This document shows, piece after piece, positions 24,625 through 33,778 of a stretch of DNA of 64,000 nt. The notes beneath the pieces are model-generated. The model was given only the letters and a program-made list of their open reading frames with translations. It had not been told where the DNA came from and did no database searches. The translations under genes and the position numbers were made by a program. Each line of letters starts with the position of its first letter. The stretch's first letter is position 1. The stretch lies in the NCBI RefSeq assembly GCF_023509015.1, contig NZ_CP094975.1:565501-629500 (forward strand). Direction: 5' to 3'. This stretch comes from Pseudomonas abieticivorans (GTDB lineage: Bacteria; Pseudomonadota; Gammaproteobacteria; Pseudomonadales; Pseudomonadaceae).

Positions 24625-26034
24625 ATGACCAGCCTCAAAGATCGCCTGCAACGTGGTAAAGACGCCCGCCAGCAATGCCCGCGCAGCAGCCAGGCCGGGC
24701 CCGGCGACATCGACCGCGACCCGCTGCCCTTGATCGAGGCCTCGAGCAAGGGCCGGGTCAAGTCCCTGGTGCAACTGCGCTACGGGCGCATGCTGGTCTC
24801 GCCCTTCACCTTCTACCGCGGCAGCGCGCTGTTGCAGGCCCACGACCTGGCTGGCACGCAGAACATGGGGCTGAGCTTGCCGATTTGCGGTGATTGCCAC
24901 CTGATGAACTTTGGCGGTTTCGCCACACCGGAGCGCAACCTGCTGTTCAGCGTGAACGACTTCGACGAGGCCCACCCTGGGCCCTGGGAGTGGGACCTCA
25001 AGCGCTTGGTGGCCAGCTTTCTGATCGCCGCCCGCGACCTGCGCCACGGCAAGGGCGTGGAAGAAAGCGTGTGCCTGGACGTGGTGCGCTCCTACCAGAA
25101 AACCATGGCCCGCTGCGCCGAAGAAGGCGCCTTGGACGTATGGTACGACGCAATCACTTATCAAGACCTGCTGGAGCAGGCCGAAGCCAAAAGCACGTTT
25201 GAGCACGTCGAAAAAGCCATCGATAAAGCCCAGAGGCGCACCCATGCGCAACTGCTGCCCAAGATCACCGAGCGTGACCGGCAAGGCCGCCTGCTGATCC
25301 GCGACGACCTGCCGGAGATCTTCCACCTGCACAAGAACACCTCGTTGCTGGACGCCAGCGACGACTGGATGAAGCTCAATAACTGGCACCCGCTGTACAA
25401 CACCTTCATGAAGGACTATCGCATGACCTTGCAGGCCGACCGGCGCGAGGTGCTGTCGCGTTTCAAGGTGCAAGACATGGCGTTCAAGGTGGTGGGCGTG
25501 GGCAGCGTCGGCACCCGCTGCCTGGTGGCGCTGCTCACCGATGATCAGCAAAAGCCGCTGTTCCTGCAATTCAAGGAAGCGCGGCGCTCGGTGTTGGCGG
25601 CTTATGTAGGCAGCAAGTCCAAGGTGCGTCACCAAGGCCGGCGCGTGGTGGAGGGCCAGCGCCTGATGCAGTCGGCCAGCGATTTGTTCCTGGGCTGGAC
25701 CACCGGCCCTACCGGGCGGCACTTTTATGTGCGCCAACTGCGAGACATGAAGGTGTCGGCGGAACTGGAGAACTTCGACGCCACCACCTTCAACGCCTAC
25801 GCCCGCATCTGCGGCCGTGCCCTGGCCCGCACCCATGCCAAAGCCTCGGGCCTTGCCGGGCCCATCAGTGGCTACATCGGCAAAAGCGATGCGCTGAGCG
25901 AGGCCTTGCTCAAATACGCCCAGGCCTATGCCGACCATAACGAACGCGACTTCGAACGCTTCCAGAAGGCCTGCCGGCAAGGGCGGCTGCAGGCGCGATC
26001 GGAGGCGGATTTTGCCGCCGATCATTTGCCTTGA
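24625..26034 (+). CDS. DUF2252 family protein
   Basis: A 469-residue protein of the DUF2252 family, whose fold resembles small-molecule or protein kinases. The characteristic early segment YRGSALLQAHDLAG.. is followed by GDCHLMNFGGF (about residues 88-98) and the FDVNDFDEA-like SVNDFDEAHPGPWEWDLKRL (about 105-125). These regions correspond to its kinase-like conserved Asp/His elements. No signal peptide or membrane helix is present. ATG 24625 is used; the longer frame lacks a ribosome site. It overlaps the convergent amine oxidase gene by 13 nt. Biochemical function unknown. Confidence 0.85.
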   Translation: MTSLKDRLQRGKDARQQCPRSSQAGPGDIDRDPLPLIEASSKGRVKSLVQLRYGRMLVSPFTFYRGSALLQAHDLAGTQNMGLSLPICGDCHLMNFGGFATPERNLLFSVNDFDEAHPGPWEWDLKRLVASFLIAARDLRHGKGVEESVCLDVVRSYQKTMARCAEEGALDVWYDAITYQDLLEQAEAKSTFEHVEKAIDKAQRRTHAQLLPKITERDRQGRLLIRDDLPEIFHLHKNTSLLDASDDWMKLNNWHPLYNTFMKDYRMTLQADRREVLSRFKVQDMAFKVVGVGSVGTRCLVALLTDDQQKPLFLQFKEARRSVLAAYVGSKSKVRHQGRRVVEGQRLMQSASDLFLGWTTGPTGRHFYVRQLRDMKVSAELENFDATTFNAYARICGRALARTHAKASGLAGPISGYIGKSDALSEALLKYAQAYADHNERDFERFQKACRQGRLQARSEADFAADHLP

Positions 26035-27350
26035 TGCTTGGCCTCAAGGCTCAATTGGCGCGCCACCCGGCCACCGACCCGCGTGCCGCTCTCGATGGCG
26101 CCATCGATGAAGCCGGCCCAGCCTTGGGCAAAGTCACTGCCGCACAGGTGCAGCCGGGCATGGGCGGACGCCGTACGAGCCGCGGCGTCGACGATCGGCC
26201 ACTGGCCGGGCCGTAACATGGGCCAGGTACCCAAGGCAAAGGGGTCGCCGCTCCAGTCATGGGCATCGACAGCCAAGACCTCGGCCTGGGGCAACCATTG
26301 GCGTACCACCTGCTCCACCGAGGCGCGGTCGCTCGGGTCCAAGGCCTGCGCCCGCGGGCCAAACGCGACCAGCAGGGTGTCGTCGCCGCAGGTGTATTCC
26401 ACCTGCATGAAATTCAGCGGCGCGTCATGGTTGGCCATCGCCGCCAGGGTGTCGACGTGCCCTTTGACCTTGATCCACACCTTGATGCCCTGCGCGGCGT
26501 GGCGCTGCTGGCTGACCTGCATCAGCCCAGGGCTCAAGGCCGGGCTGAAGGCAATGCTGCCCAAGGTATTGAGGGGCGCGGCGATGATCACCTGGCGGGC
26601 ATTCAAACGCTGGCCATCTGCGGTGCGCACCTGTACCCCGTCGGCCTTTTCCAGTACCTGCTCTACCACGCTGTTTAATTGTACGCGCGCCCGTGAGTCA
26701 GCCTGGATCGACTCGATCAAATTGCCCGTGCCACCGGCCAACTTATGGGTGGCGCAAGCCTCGAACAACAGTTCCCAGTGGCCACCGCACAATGCCGACC
26801 AGCGCAGGTACTGGGTGTAAGCGCCTTGCGCCGGGTCGCCATTGAAGTTCAGCGCCATCATGCTCTGCAGCATGCGTTGCTGCTGTGCCGGCAAGCCCAG
26901 CTCGGCGATTGCCTGGCCAACGCTGCGTGCTTCCAGGGCCGGCGTCACCTGGGTGTTCACGTCGATGTCGTGGGGGTTGGGGAACAGCGCGCGGGCCTGG
27001 GTATCCATCAGCGACAGGCCCGCGTCCAGTTCACCAAACAGCGCCTGGGGCGCCATGTGCCGTACCTGCCCCGACTCTGCCCACAGCGCCTGCACCGGCA
27101 CCGGGCTTGCCACCAGCGCCAGGCCATAGCGCACGATTTCGGCCCACACGTGGGGCTGCGTCCAATGCACCCAGGTGCCACCCATTTCCAGCGGGCGCCC
27201 GAGCACGCTGTCGCGGTACCACGTACGACCGCCGAGGCGGCCACGTGCCTCCAGGATCAGCACGTCGTGGCCTTTGCTGCTCAGTTCCCGGCCAGCGGTC
27301 ACACCGGCGAAACCGGCCCCGATGATGATGACGTCAGCATTGAACTTCAT
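26022..27350 (-). CDS. Flavin-containing amine oxidase
   Basis: A 442-residue amine-oxidase-family flavoenzyme. It has an FAD-binding motif IIGAGFAGVTAGREL (residues about 9-23), the ARGRLGGRTW motif and GGTWVHW substrate-cap motif, and the C-terminal FAD-contact segment HLCGSDFAQGWAGFIDGAIESG. Start ATG 27348-27350 has AAGGATC upstream. It is divergent from the porin-udh-lactonase operon across 136 bp, where a FadR-type operator lies. The amine substrate is not evident; family members oxidise mono- or polyamines. Confidence 0.85.
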   Translation of the reverse strand: MKFNADVIIIGAGFAGVTAGRELSSKGHDVLILEARGRLGGRTWYRDSVLGRPLEMGGTWVHWTQPHVWAEIVRYGLALVASPVPVQALWAESGQVRHMAPQALFGELDAGLSLMDTQARALFPNPHDIDVNTQVTPALEARSVGQAIAELGLPAQQQRMLQSMMALNFNGDPAQGAYTQYLRWSALCGGHWELLFEACATHKLAGGTGNLIESIQADSRARVQLNSVVEQVLEKADGVQVRTADGQRLNARQVIIAAPLNTLGSIAFSPALSPGLMQVSQQRHAAQGIKVWIKVKGHVDTLAAMANHDAPLNFMQVEYTCGDDTLLVAFGPRAQALDPSDRASVEQVVRQWLPQAEVLAVDAHDWSGDPFALGTWPMLRPGQWPIVDAAARTASAHARLHLCGSDFAQGWAGFIDGAIESGTRVGGRVARQLSLEAKHQGK

Positions 27351-27442
27351 GGCTTGATCCTTCAGGTAAACATCGGCGAGGGCCAACCTCCCCCCAAAAA
27401 CCCCATTGACAACCCCCAGAACGGTGTCGATAATCCGCGAAG

Positions 27443-27453
27443 TTGTACGACAA
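27443..27453. promoter_or_regulatory. FadR/GntR-type operator TTGTACGACAA
   Basis: The sequence fits TNGTNNNACNA, the consensus pattern of FadR-type GntR regulators, exactly. It lies 34-44 nt upstream of the OprD-type porin ATG and 93 nt upstream of the amine oxidase start. It shares TACGACAA with the site at 3687-3697 upstream of exuT. Confidence 0.55.
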
Positions 27454-27486
27454 CATATGACTCAATAAAAATAATAAAGGCGCATC

Positions 27487-28749
27487 ATGACCCAATCGAC
27501 CTCTATTCGTTCGTGCTCTTTGTTTCTCCTCGGCGCCAGCAGCTTGGCGGTACTGATGCCCTTGCAGGCCAAAGCCGCAGGCTTCATCGACGACACCAAG
27601 GCCACGTTGACCCTGCGCAACGCTTATTTCAACCGCGATTTCACCAACGATGCCGCGCCGCAGAACACCCAGGCCGAGTGGACGCAAAACTTCATCCTCG
27701 ACGCCAAGTCTGGCTACACCCAAGGCCTGGTTGGCTTTGGCGTGGACGTACTGGGCACCTTCTCGCAGAAACTCGACGGCGGTGGCGGCACCGGCGGCAC
27801 CCAGTTGCTGCCGCTGGACAGCAACGGCGATCCGGCCGACAACTTCGGCCGCCTGGGCGTCGCGGCCAAAGCCAAGATCTCCAAGACCGAGCTTAAAATC
27901 GGCGAGTGGATGCCGGTGCTGCCGATCCTGCGTTCGGACGACGGCCGTTCGCTGCCGCAAACCTTCCAGGGCGGCCAGGTCACCTCGCAGGAAATCAGCG
28001 GCCTGACCTTGTACGGTGGCCAGTTCCGCCAGAACAGCCCGCGCAACGACGGCAGCATGAGCGACATGTCGATGAACGGCAAAGCGGCCTTCCTGTCCGA
28101 CCGTTTCAACTTTGCCGGGGGTGAATACACCTTCAACGACAAGCACACCCTGGTGGGCGTGTGGACCGACCAGCTCGAAGACATCTACCACCAGCAATAC
28201 GTGCAGTTGCTGCACTCCCAGCCGGTCGGTGCCTGGACCCTGGGCGCCAACCTGGGCTACTTCCACGGCAGCGAAGACGGCAGCGCCCTGGCGGGCGAGC
28301 TGGACAACAAAACCTACTCGGCCATGCTGTCAGCCAAGTACGGCGGTGGCACGCTCTTCGTCGGCCTGCAAAAACTCACCGGCGACAGCGCCTGGATGCG
28401 CGTCAACGGCACCAGCGGCGGCACCCTGGCCAACGATAGCTACAACTCCAGCTACGACAATGCCCAGGAACGCTCCTGGCAGGTACGCTACGACTACAAC
28501 TTCGTTGCCTTGGGCGTGCCCGGCCTGACCCTGATGAACCGTTACATCAGCGGCGACAACGTGCACACCGGGGCCATCACCGATGGCAAGGAATGGGGCC
28601 GCGAATCGGAACTGGCCTATACCTTCCAGAGCGGCACGTTCAAGGACCTGAACCTGCGGTGGCGCAACTCCACCATGCGCCGCGATTTCAGCACCAGCGA
28701 ATTCAACGAGAATCGGATCTTCGTCAGCTACCCGATCACGTTGCTCTAA
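27487..28749 (+). CDS. OprD-family outer-membrane porin
   Basis: A 420-residue porin with a signal peptide (about residues 1-29, cleavage after AKA) and the OprD-type start GFIDDTKATLTLRNAYFNRDF, ending in a beta-barrel with the terminal ...VSYPITLL. OprD-family channels pass small carboxylates and basic amino acids. The operon with uronate dehydrogenase and a lactonase suggests it admits uronates. The start is ATG 27487 with AAGGCG upstream. A FadR-type operator precedes the gene. Confidence 0.9.
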   Translation: MTQSTSIRSCSLFLLGASSLAVLMPLQAKAAGFIDDTKATLTLRNAYFNRDFTNDAAPQNTQAEWTQNFILDAKSGYTQGLVGFGVDVLGTFSQKLDGGGGTGGTQLLPLDSNGDPADNFGRLGVAAKAKISKTELKIGEWMPVLPILRSDDGRSLPQTFQGGQVTSQEISGLTLYGGQFRQNSPRNDGSMSDMSMNGKAAFLSDRFNFAGGEYTFNDKHTLVGVWTDQLEDIYHQQYVQLLHSQPVGAWTLGANLGYFHGSEDGSALAGELDNKTYSAMLSAKYGGGTLFVGLQKLTGDSAWMRVNGTSGGTLANDSYNSSYDNAQERSWQVRYDYNFVALGVPGLTLMNRYISGDNVHTGAITDGKEWGRESELAYTFQSGTFKDLNLRWRNSTMRRDFSTSEFNENRIFVSYPITLL

Positions 28750-28770
28750 ATCAGTCAGGGGTAATGCAGC

Positions 28771-29595
28771 ATGACCAGCACCGCAAGCGATATCAAACCG
28801 TTCAACCGTCTGCTATTGACCGGCGCCGCCGGCGGCCTGGGCAAGGTCCTGCGCGAAAGCCTGCAGCCGTGTGCCAAGGTCATTCGGCTGTCGGACATCG
28901 CTGACATTGCCCCGGCCACCTCTGAGCGCGAAGAAGTCCAAGTGTGCGACCTCTCCGACAAGCAGGCCGTGCATCACCTGGTCGAAGGCGTAGATGCGAT
29001 CGTGCACTTTGGCGGCGTGTCGGTGGAACGGCCTTTCGAGGAAATCCTGGGCGCCAACATCAGTGGCGTGTTCCACATCTATGAAGCGGCGCGGCGCCAC
29101 GGCGTCAAGCGGGTGATATTCGCCAGCTCCAACCACGTGATCGGCTTTTACAAACAGGACCAGCGCATCGATGCCCAGGCACCGCGCCGGCCTGACAGCT
29201 ACTACGGTTTGTCCAAGTCTTATGGCGAGGACATGGCCTCCTTCTACTTCGATCGCTACGGCATCGAGACCGTGAGCATCCGCATCGGCTCCTCGTTCCC
29301 GGAGCCGCAAAACCGTCGCATGCTGGCCTCGTGGCTGAGCTTTGGCGACCTGACGCAACTGATCGAAAAAGCGCTGTTCACCCCTGACGTGGGTCATACC
29401 ATCGTCTACGGCGCCTCCAACAACACCACCACTTGGTGGGACAACCGCTACGCCGCACACCTGGGCTACCACCCGGCCGACAGCTCCGAGCCGTTCCGAG
29501 CCAAGGTCGAGGCGCAACCCGCCGTGCCCGCCGATGACCCTTCGATGGTTTACCAGGGCGGCGCTTTCGTGGCCTCCGGGCCTTTTGGCGACTGA
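28771..29595 (+). CDS. udh: Uronate dehydrogenase (NAD-dependent)
   Basis: A 274-residue short-chain dehydrogenase/epimerase-family enzyme that closely resembles Pseudomonas uronate dehydrogenase Udh, which oxidises galacturonate and glucuronate to aldaro-lactones with NAD+. It has a Rossmann motif LLTGAAGGLGK (residues about 15-25), catalytic Tyr145 and Lys149 in YYGLSK, and SIRIGSSFPEP. It follows the porin by 21 nt and precedes the lactonase by 15 nt. The end, PSMVYQGGAFVASGPFGD, matches the known Udh C-terminus (from memory). Confidence 0.93.
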   Translation: MTSTASDIKPFNRLLLTGAAGGLGKVLRESLQPCAKVIRLSDIADIAPATSEREEVQVCDLSDKQAVHHLVEGVDAIVHFGGVSVERPFEEILGANISGVFHIYEAARRHGVKRVIFASSNHVIGFYKQDQRIDAQAPRRPDSYYGLSKSYGEDMASFYFDRYGIETVSIRIGSSFPEPQNRRMLASWLSFGDLTQLIEKALFTPDVGHTIVYGASNNTTTWWDNRYAAHLGYHPADSSEPFRAKVEAQPAVPADDPSMVYQGGAFVASGPFGD

Positions 29596-29610
29596 TTGCA
29601 GGGAGCATGC

Positions 29611-30489
29611 ATGACTGCTGAACTGATCCTCGACGCACAAAACGGCACCGGCGAAAGCCCGGTGTGGGTCCCCAGCGAACAAGCGCTGTATTGGGTGGAC
29701 ATCCCCGGCAAGGCCCTGCATCGCTGGGACACGCTGAACCAGCAACACAGTGCTTGGGCCACCGCGCAAATGCCCGCCTGCATCGCCCGCAATCCGCACG
29801 GCAACTGGATCGCCGGCATGGAGGACGGCGTCTACCAACTGGTGTTGAACGCCGATGGCAGTGTCACCAGCACCCTGCTCAGCCGCGTGGAGCATGCCCT
29901 GCCGGGCATGCGCTTCAACGACGGCCGCTGCGACCGCCAAGGTCGCTTCTGGGCCGGTACCATGGTCATGGACATGGCGCAAAACCGCGACGCAGGCGTC
30001 CTGTATCGCTACAGCGGCGGCCACCTGAGCGAGCAGTTCGCAGGCTTCACCACCCCCAATGGCCTGGCGTTCAGCCCGGACGGGGCGACGATGTACCTGT
30101 CCGACTCGCACCCCAGCGTGCAACGCATCTGGGCATTTGACTACGACACTGCCAGCGGCACGCCCCACAACCGCCGCCTGTTCGTGGACATGAACGCGTA
30201 CCCCGGCCGCCCCGATGGCGCAGCAATGGACAGCGACGGTTGCTATTGGATCTGCGGCAACGACGCCGGCTTGATCCACCGCTTCACGCCCGAAGGCAAG
30301 TTGGACCGCTCCGTGGCCGTGCCGGTGAAAAAGCCCGCGATGTGCGCGTTTGGTGGGCGTGAGTTGGACACCCTGTACGTGACCTCGATTCGGCCGGGCG
30401 GGGATGTGAGCGATCAGCCGTTGGCGGGGGGGGTGTTTGCGATTGATGTTGGGGTCAGGGGGGTGGTGGAGTCGCAGTGGCAGGGGTGA
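29611..30489 (+). CDS. SMP-30/gluconolactonase-family lactonase
   Basis: A 292-residue six-bladed beta-propeller lactonase. Residues about 10-40 (GTGESPVW, with the metal-binding Glu), MRFNDGRCDRQGRFWAGTM (about 100-120) and GLAFSPDG match the SMP-30 metal site pattern (Glu, Asn and Asp ligands). In uronate pathways this family opens the lactone made by Udh to the aldarate. Start is ATG 29611; an upstream TTG extends the frame without support. Last gene of the porin-udh operon; hairpin follows at 30554-30587. Confidence 0.88.
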   Translation: MTAELILDAQNGTGESPVWVPSEQALYWVDIPGKALHRWDTLNQQHSAWATAQMPACIARNPHGNWIAGMEDGVYQLVLNADGSVTSTLLSRVEHALPGMRFNDGRCDRQGRFWAGTMVMDMAQNRDAGVLYRYSGGHLSEQFAGFTTPNGLAFSPDGATMYLSDSHPSVQRIWAFDYDTASGTPHNRRLFVDMNAYPGRPDGAAMDSDGCYWICGNDAGLIHRFTPEGKLDRSVAVPVKKPAMCAFGGRELDTLYVTSIRPGGDVSDQPLAGGVFAIDVGVRGVVESQWQG

Positions 30490-30553
30490 GGTTTGAGATT
30501 CAATCATGGCCGTTACCGGCTGTGCGCGCGGCTTGACTCAAGACTCAAGTGTC

Positions 30554-30587
30554 GCTGAGACCGGCCGCGCGGGCGGCCGGTCTCAGC
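30554..30587. terminator. Strong stem-loop after the uronate operon
   Basis: A perfect 15-bp stem GCTGAGACCGGCCGC / GCGGCCGGTCTCAGC with a 4-nt loop, extended outward imperfectly. There is no U run, so it is a stem-loop barrier rather than a classical intrinsic terminator. Confidence 0.65.
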
Positions 30588-30695
30588 AGCACTTGAATCC
30601 CAAGCCAAGCCCTACCCCTCCCCAACATGAAACTTCCTAAACCCACCCCCGCACGCTTCGTCTTGCATAAGGCCAATCCCTAACAGAGAACCCCT

Positions 30696-31142
30696 ATGCT
30701 GCGCTTAGCCATTACCCTCGCCGCCCTCGCCCTGTCTGGCGCTGCCTGGTCTGCCGAACCCTGCTCGGTCGACATCCATGGCACCGACCAGATGACCTAC
30801 GACCTGAAAACCATCAACGTGCCCGCCAGTTGCAAGACCTTCACCGTCAACCTGCAAGCCAGCACCCTGCCCAAGAACGTGATGGGGCATAACTGGGTAT
30901 TGGCCAAGAAGGACGACATGAAAGGCGTGATCGATGACGGCGCCAAGGCCGGTGAGGCCAATGACTATGTGCAGCCGGGCGACAGCCGCGTGCTGGCGCA
31001 TACTCACCTGATTGAGCTGGGCAACAAAGATTCGGTCACCTTCGATACCTCGAAGTTGCAGGCCGGTGTTGCCTACCAATTCTTCTGCTCCTTCCCGTTC
31101 CACGCCACCATGATGAAAGGCGCGCTGACCTTCGGCGGCTGA
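30696..31142 (+). CDS. azu: Azurin (blue copper electron-transfer protein)
   Basis: A 148-residue preprotein with a 19-residue signal peptide (cleavage after WSA) and mature sequence starting AEPCSVDI, as in Pseudomonas azurin. The copper ligands are His65 (GHNWV), Cys131 and His136 in FCSFPFHATMM, with Met140 axial. The disulfide pair is Cys23 and Cys46 (preprotein numbering). It transfers electrons in the periplasm, for example in denitrification and oxidative stress. It is unlinked in function to the neighbouring operons. Confidence 0.96.
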   Translation: MLRLAITLAALALSGAAWSAEPCSVDIHGTDQMTYDLKTINVPASCKTFTVNLQASTLPKNVMGHNWVLAKKDDMKGVIDDGAKAGEANDYVQPGDSRVLAHTHLIELGNKDSVTFDTSKLQAGVAYQFFCSFPFHATMMKGALTFGG

Positions 31143-31153
31143 TCGCGGAAAAA

Positions 31154-31178
31154 GGCGGTGAGCCCTATGCTCACCGCC
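31154..31178. terminator. Bidirectional terminator between azu and pvdQ
   Basis: A 10-bp perfect stem GGCGGTGAGC / GCTCACCGCC with a 5-nt loop. On the minus strand it is followed by TTTTT, so it is a good intrinsic terminator for pvdQ. Confidence 0.8.
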
Positions 31179-31187
31179 CTCCTTGCT

Positions 31188-33470
31188 TTACTTCAGCTGC
31201 AGTACTTCACCCTCGCCGTCTGCCTTGATCTGCTCGGGCGTGAAGGGCAGTGGGCGCCATTGCTGCGCCGAGAACAACAGGGTCTGATCCTTGAAGTGTT
31301 TGGAGGCCGGGTCGCTGGACTGCGACATGGCCAACAACCCCTGGGCCACCGGCCCGTGGTCGTCGAAGCGCACCAATTGGATGTAGCTGCTGCCACCGTC
31401 GACAGCCAGGCGTACGCCATCATGCTGGGTGGTAATCGCGTTGTAGATACCCAGCTTACCGTCACCACCGGGAATGGCGATTCGGTCCGCGCCACGGCGC
31501 ACGGTTTGCAACTGGCCCCAGCGGGTGCCCGGCTCAAGGTTGGCGAGACGCGCACTGGCATCGGCCAAGGCCTTGTGCAGGCGCTGGGCAACCTCCGGGC
31601 GGTCCCAGGCAATGCCGCTGGGCGTATGCAGCGCATCCTTGGCGGAAAACGGCACGCGCCAACTGTCGCCGCCGGCTTGCAGCGCCGCCACGGCCAACTG
31701 GAAGTACAGCGGCGCCAGGCCACTGTCGACTTGCGCCTGCCGATCCCAGCCGCTCAATGCCGTACAGGCCGGTTGCACGGCCTTGTCTGCCTGGGCTTTA
31801 CAGAAGGCGAGCACGTCATCCAATACCAGGTCCGCCATATACACATGATTGCCGGTCACAAGGCCTGCCAGAAACGCCGGCGTAATCGGCTTGCTGCCCC
31901 ACTGCTGCAACTGGCTCAGGGCAAAGCGTGCACGCAGGCCCAATGGCCGGTCGCTGCGGCTGATCAAGGGCGAGAAACCCGTGAGCGGCGCAGCCGGCTG
32001 GGTCAACCAGGCGCTGTCGTTGGAGTTCTGCAGCACATCGTCACGCTGCAATTGCGGCAAGTGCTTGGCCGCAACGATACCGGCCTGCCGGGCGCCTTCG
32101 TCCGGCTGCCAGTTGCACGCCGAGCGGCTGCCATCCAGCCCCGGCAAGCCCGCCTTGACCAAGGCCGGGTCAGCGCACTGGGCCAGTTGCGCCAAGGGAA
32201 TGTTGGGCACTACCGAGGCGTTCATGTACAAGGCCTTGCCGCTGTCATCCACCGCCAGGGTGTTGACCCACGGAATACCCTGGTGCGCGGCGACTGCCTG
32301 CTGCAACTCGCTGACGTTGCGCGCGCGGTTCATGGCGTCCCATTGCGCCAAAATGCGATCGTTGCCCAGGTTAGCGTCTTGCAGGGCATAGGCTTGCTTG
32401 GCGTCCCAAGGCATCAAGCCCGGCAGCACCACCAGCGGGCCAAAGCGCGACTCGTATACCTCATGGCTGACCGGGGTCAATGTGCCGTCGGCCTCGCGCA
32501 CACGCACCTCGATATGGCGCGTGCGCAAGGGCTCGCTGCGCCCGTCCACCACGTAGCGCTTGGCGTCCTGGGGGTCCAGTTGCAAATGGTGCAGGGTGAA
32601 ATGCGCCGACTGATCCACCGTGTGGGTCCAGGCCAGGTGCTGATTGAAACCGATGTTCACCAGCGGCAGGCCCGGCAAGGCGGCGCCCATCACGTCCAAT
32701 TGCCCCGGCACGGTCAGGTGCATCTGGTAAAAGCGCAGGCCACCGGTCCAGGGGAAGTGCGGGTTGGCCAGCAAGAGGCCCTTGCCGTTTTCGCTGCGCG
32801 CGCCGCCCACCGCAATGGCATTACTGCCGCGGGTCTGGGCAAAGGCCTGCAACTGCGCCAGCGATTGGGCTGCGCTGGCAGGGGCTGCAGCGGCAGTCGG
32901 CGCCGCCGCGGGTGGGGTTGCGCCCACCAGGGCCTTGGTGAAACGGCCGATGCCGCCTTCCACCAGCAAACGCCGCGTCAGGCGCACCACATCTTCAGCC
33001 ACCAAAGGCCGCAACCAACCGGCGTTGCGGCACAGTTCGGGCTGCTGGCTGGCCGGGGTTTGCGCCAGGTAACGGTTGAACCCCGCCACATACCCGCCGA
33101 TGCGTTGCTGCATCCCCGGCGGCTGCGCGCGCCAGAAGGCTTGCACCTGCTCGTCACTGTTGAGCCACTTGAAGAAAATATCCGAGGTCAGGTTGTCCAG
33201 CCCCACCGAAGAATGCCCAACGCGGCCAAGCACTTGCGAGCGCTGCCCGTTGACCGTCAGGACTTCATCGGCCAGCAGGCACAGGTTGTCCCGCGCATAG
33301 GCGTAGCCGATGCCGTAGCCCAGGCCCGCATCATCGCTGGCCTGCACATGGGGCACGCCCAGTGAAGACCAACTGATGCTGGCCCGGGGGGCCAATTCGG
33401 CGGCATGGGCCGAGCCTGCGGCCACACAAAAAACGGCCCACGCTAATGGTTGCAGGAAATACGAATGCAC
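31188..33470 (-). CDS. pvdQ: PvdQ, periplasmic acylase that deacylates the pyoverdine precursor
   Basis: A 760-residue Ntn-hydrolase of the penicillin acylase type, the length of P. aeruginosa PvdQ. It has a signal peptide (about residues 1-23) and an alpha chain that begins with the SxSSLGVPHVQA region. The self-cleavage and catalytic Ser216 sits in RGSNAIAVGG, followed by GLLLANPHFPW and NDSAWLT. It removes the myristoyl/myristoleoyl tail from ferribactin precursor in the periplasm and can also cleave long-chain acyl-homoserine lactones. The start is GTG, with TAGGAGCGTCT directly upstream. A PvdS IS box ends 43 nt upstream of the start. Confidence 0.95.
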   Translation of the reverse strand: MHSYFLQPLAWAVFCVAAGSAHAAELAPRASISWSSLGVPHVQASDDAGLGYGIGYAYARDNLCLLADEVLTVNGQRSQVLGRVGHSSVGLDNLTSDIFFKWLNSDEQVQAFWRAQPPGMQQRIGGYVAGFNRYLAQTPASQQPELCRNAGWLRPLVAEDVVRLTRRLLVEGGIGRFTKALVGATPPAAAPTAAAAPASAAQSLAQLQAFAQTRGSNAIAVGGARSENGKGLLLANPHFPWTGGLRFYQMHLTVPGQLDVMGAALPGLPLVNIGFNQHLAWTHTVDQSAHFTLHHLQLDPQDAKRYVVDGRSEPLRTRHIEVRVREADGTLTPVSHEVYESRFGPLVVLPGLMPWDAKQAYALQDANLGNDRILAQWDAMNRARNVSELQQAVAAHQGIPWVNTLAVDDSGKALYMNASVVPNIPLAQLAQCADPALVKAGLPGLDGSRSACNWQPDEGARQAGIVAAKHLPQLQRDDVLQNSNDSAWLTQPAAPLTGFSPLISRSDRPLGLRARFALSQLQQWGSKPITPAFLAGLVTGNHVYMADLVLDDVLAFCKAQADKAVQPACTALSGWDRQAQVDSGLAPLYFQLAVAALQAGGDSWRVPFSAKDALHTPSGIAWDRPEVAQRLHKALADASARLANLEPGTRWGQLQTVRRGADRIAIPGGDGKLGIYNAITTQHDGVRLAVDGGSSYIQLVRFDDHGPVAQGLLAMSQSSDPASKHFKDQTLLFSAQQWRPLPFTPEQIKADGEGEVLQLK

Positions 33471-33512
33471 AGACGCTCCTAGATGGCGACCCTGAGAATG
33501 GCTGATCAGAAG

Positions 33513-33536
33513 ACGCGTGGAGCGCGCGCAAATTTA
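33513..33536 (-). promoter_or_regulatory. PvdS IS box of pvdQ (TAAAT-N16-CGT)
   Basis: Perfect TAAAT and CGT halves with a 16-nt spacer on the minus strand, ending 43 nt before the pvdQ start. This is the known iron-starvation promoter element for PvdS-RNA polymerase. Confidence 0.9.
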
Positions 33537-33692
33537 GCCTGCTGCGATACGAACGCGAAGATTTTTCCCGCACTCAAAAACGACCATTCATACACGGGCC
33601 GTACCCCGCCATTGCGCCTTTTCCTGCCCCACGACAGCGCAAAACGCACCAAAGAGCAGCGCAAAAAAATTATAGATAGAACAAATTCTCAT

Positions 33693-33721
33693 TTGACAAT
33701 GATAAGCAACAACCCTAATGT
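33693..33721 (+). promoter_or_regulatory. pvdS promoter: TTGACA-17-TAATGT overlapped by a Fur-like box
   Basis: TTGACA (33693-33698) and TAATGT (33716-33721) are separated by 17 nt. The 33695-33713 stretch matches the 19-bp Fur box at 14 of 19 positions. This agrees with iron-loaded Fur repressing pvdS. Confidence 0.65.
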
Positions 33722-33778
33722 CGTCGCCGTTACGTAAGGACACACTTTTCTGTCAACCTTGCCCGCGCAGGTACCACC

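Larger units (their letters stand above)
33471..33778. other. 308-bp divergent pvdQ / pvdS promoter region
   Basis: Carries, in order, the minus-strand IS box for pvdQ (33513-33536), an A-rich tract around 33660-33690, and the plus-strand sigma70-type promoter of pvdS with its overlapping Fur-like box (33693-33721). No gene is seen inside. Confidence 0.75.

Noticed and set aside
24373..26025. 550-residue open frame antisense to the DUF2252 gene
   Set aside because: The opposite strand encodes conserved DUF2252 motifs; no motif is seen in the antisense frame.
28813..30507. 564-residue open frame antisense to udh and the lactonase
   Set aside because: It spans two well-supported genes and their junction; composition is that of a shadow frame.
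30600..30695. ANR/FNR box upstream of azu
   Set aside because: I looked for TTGAT-N4-ATCAA and found no convincing match, only weak partial similarity.
31158..33365. 735-residue open frame antisense to pvdQ
   Set aside because: PvdQ is recognised throughout its length; the antisense frame is Gln/His/Arg-rich and lacks motifs.
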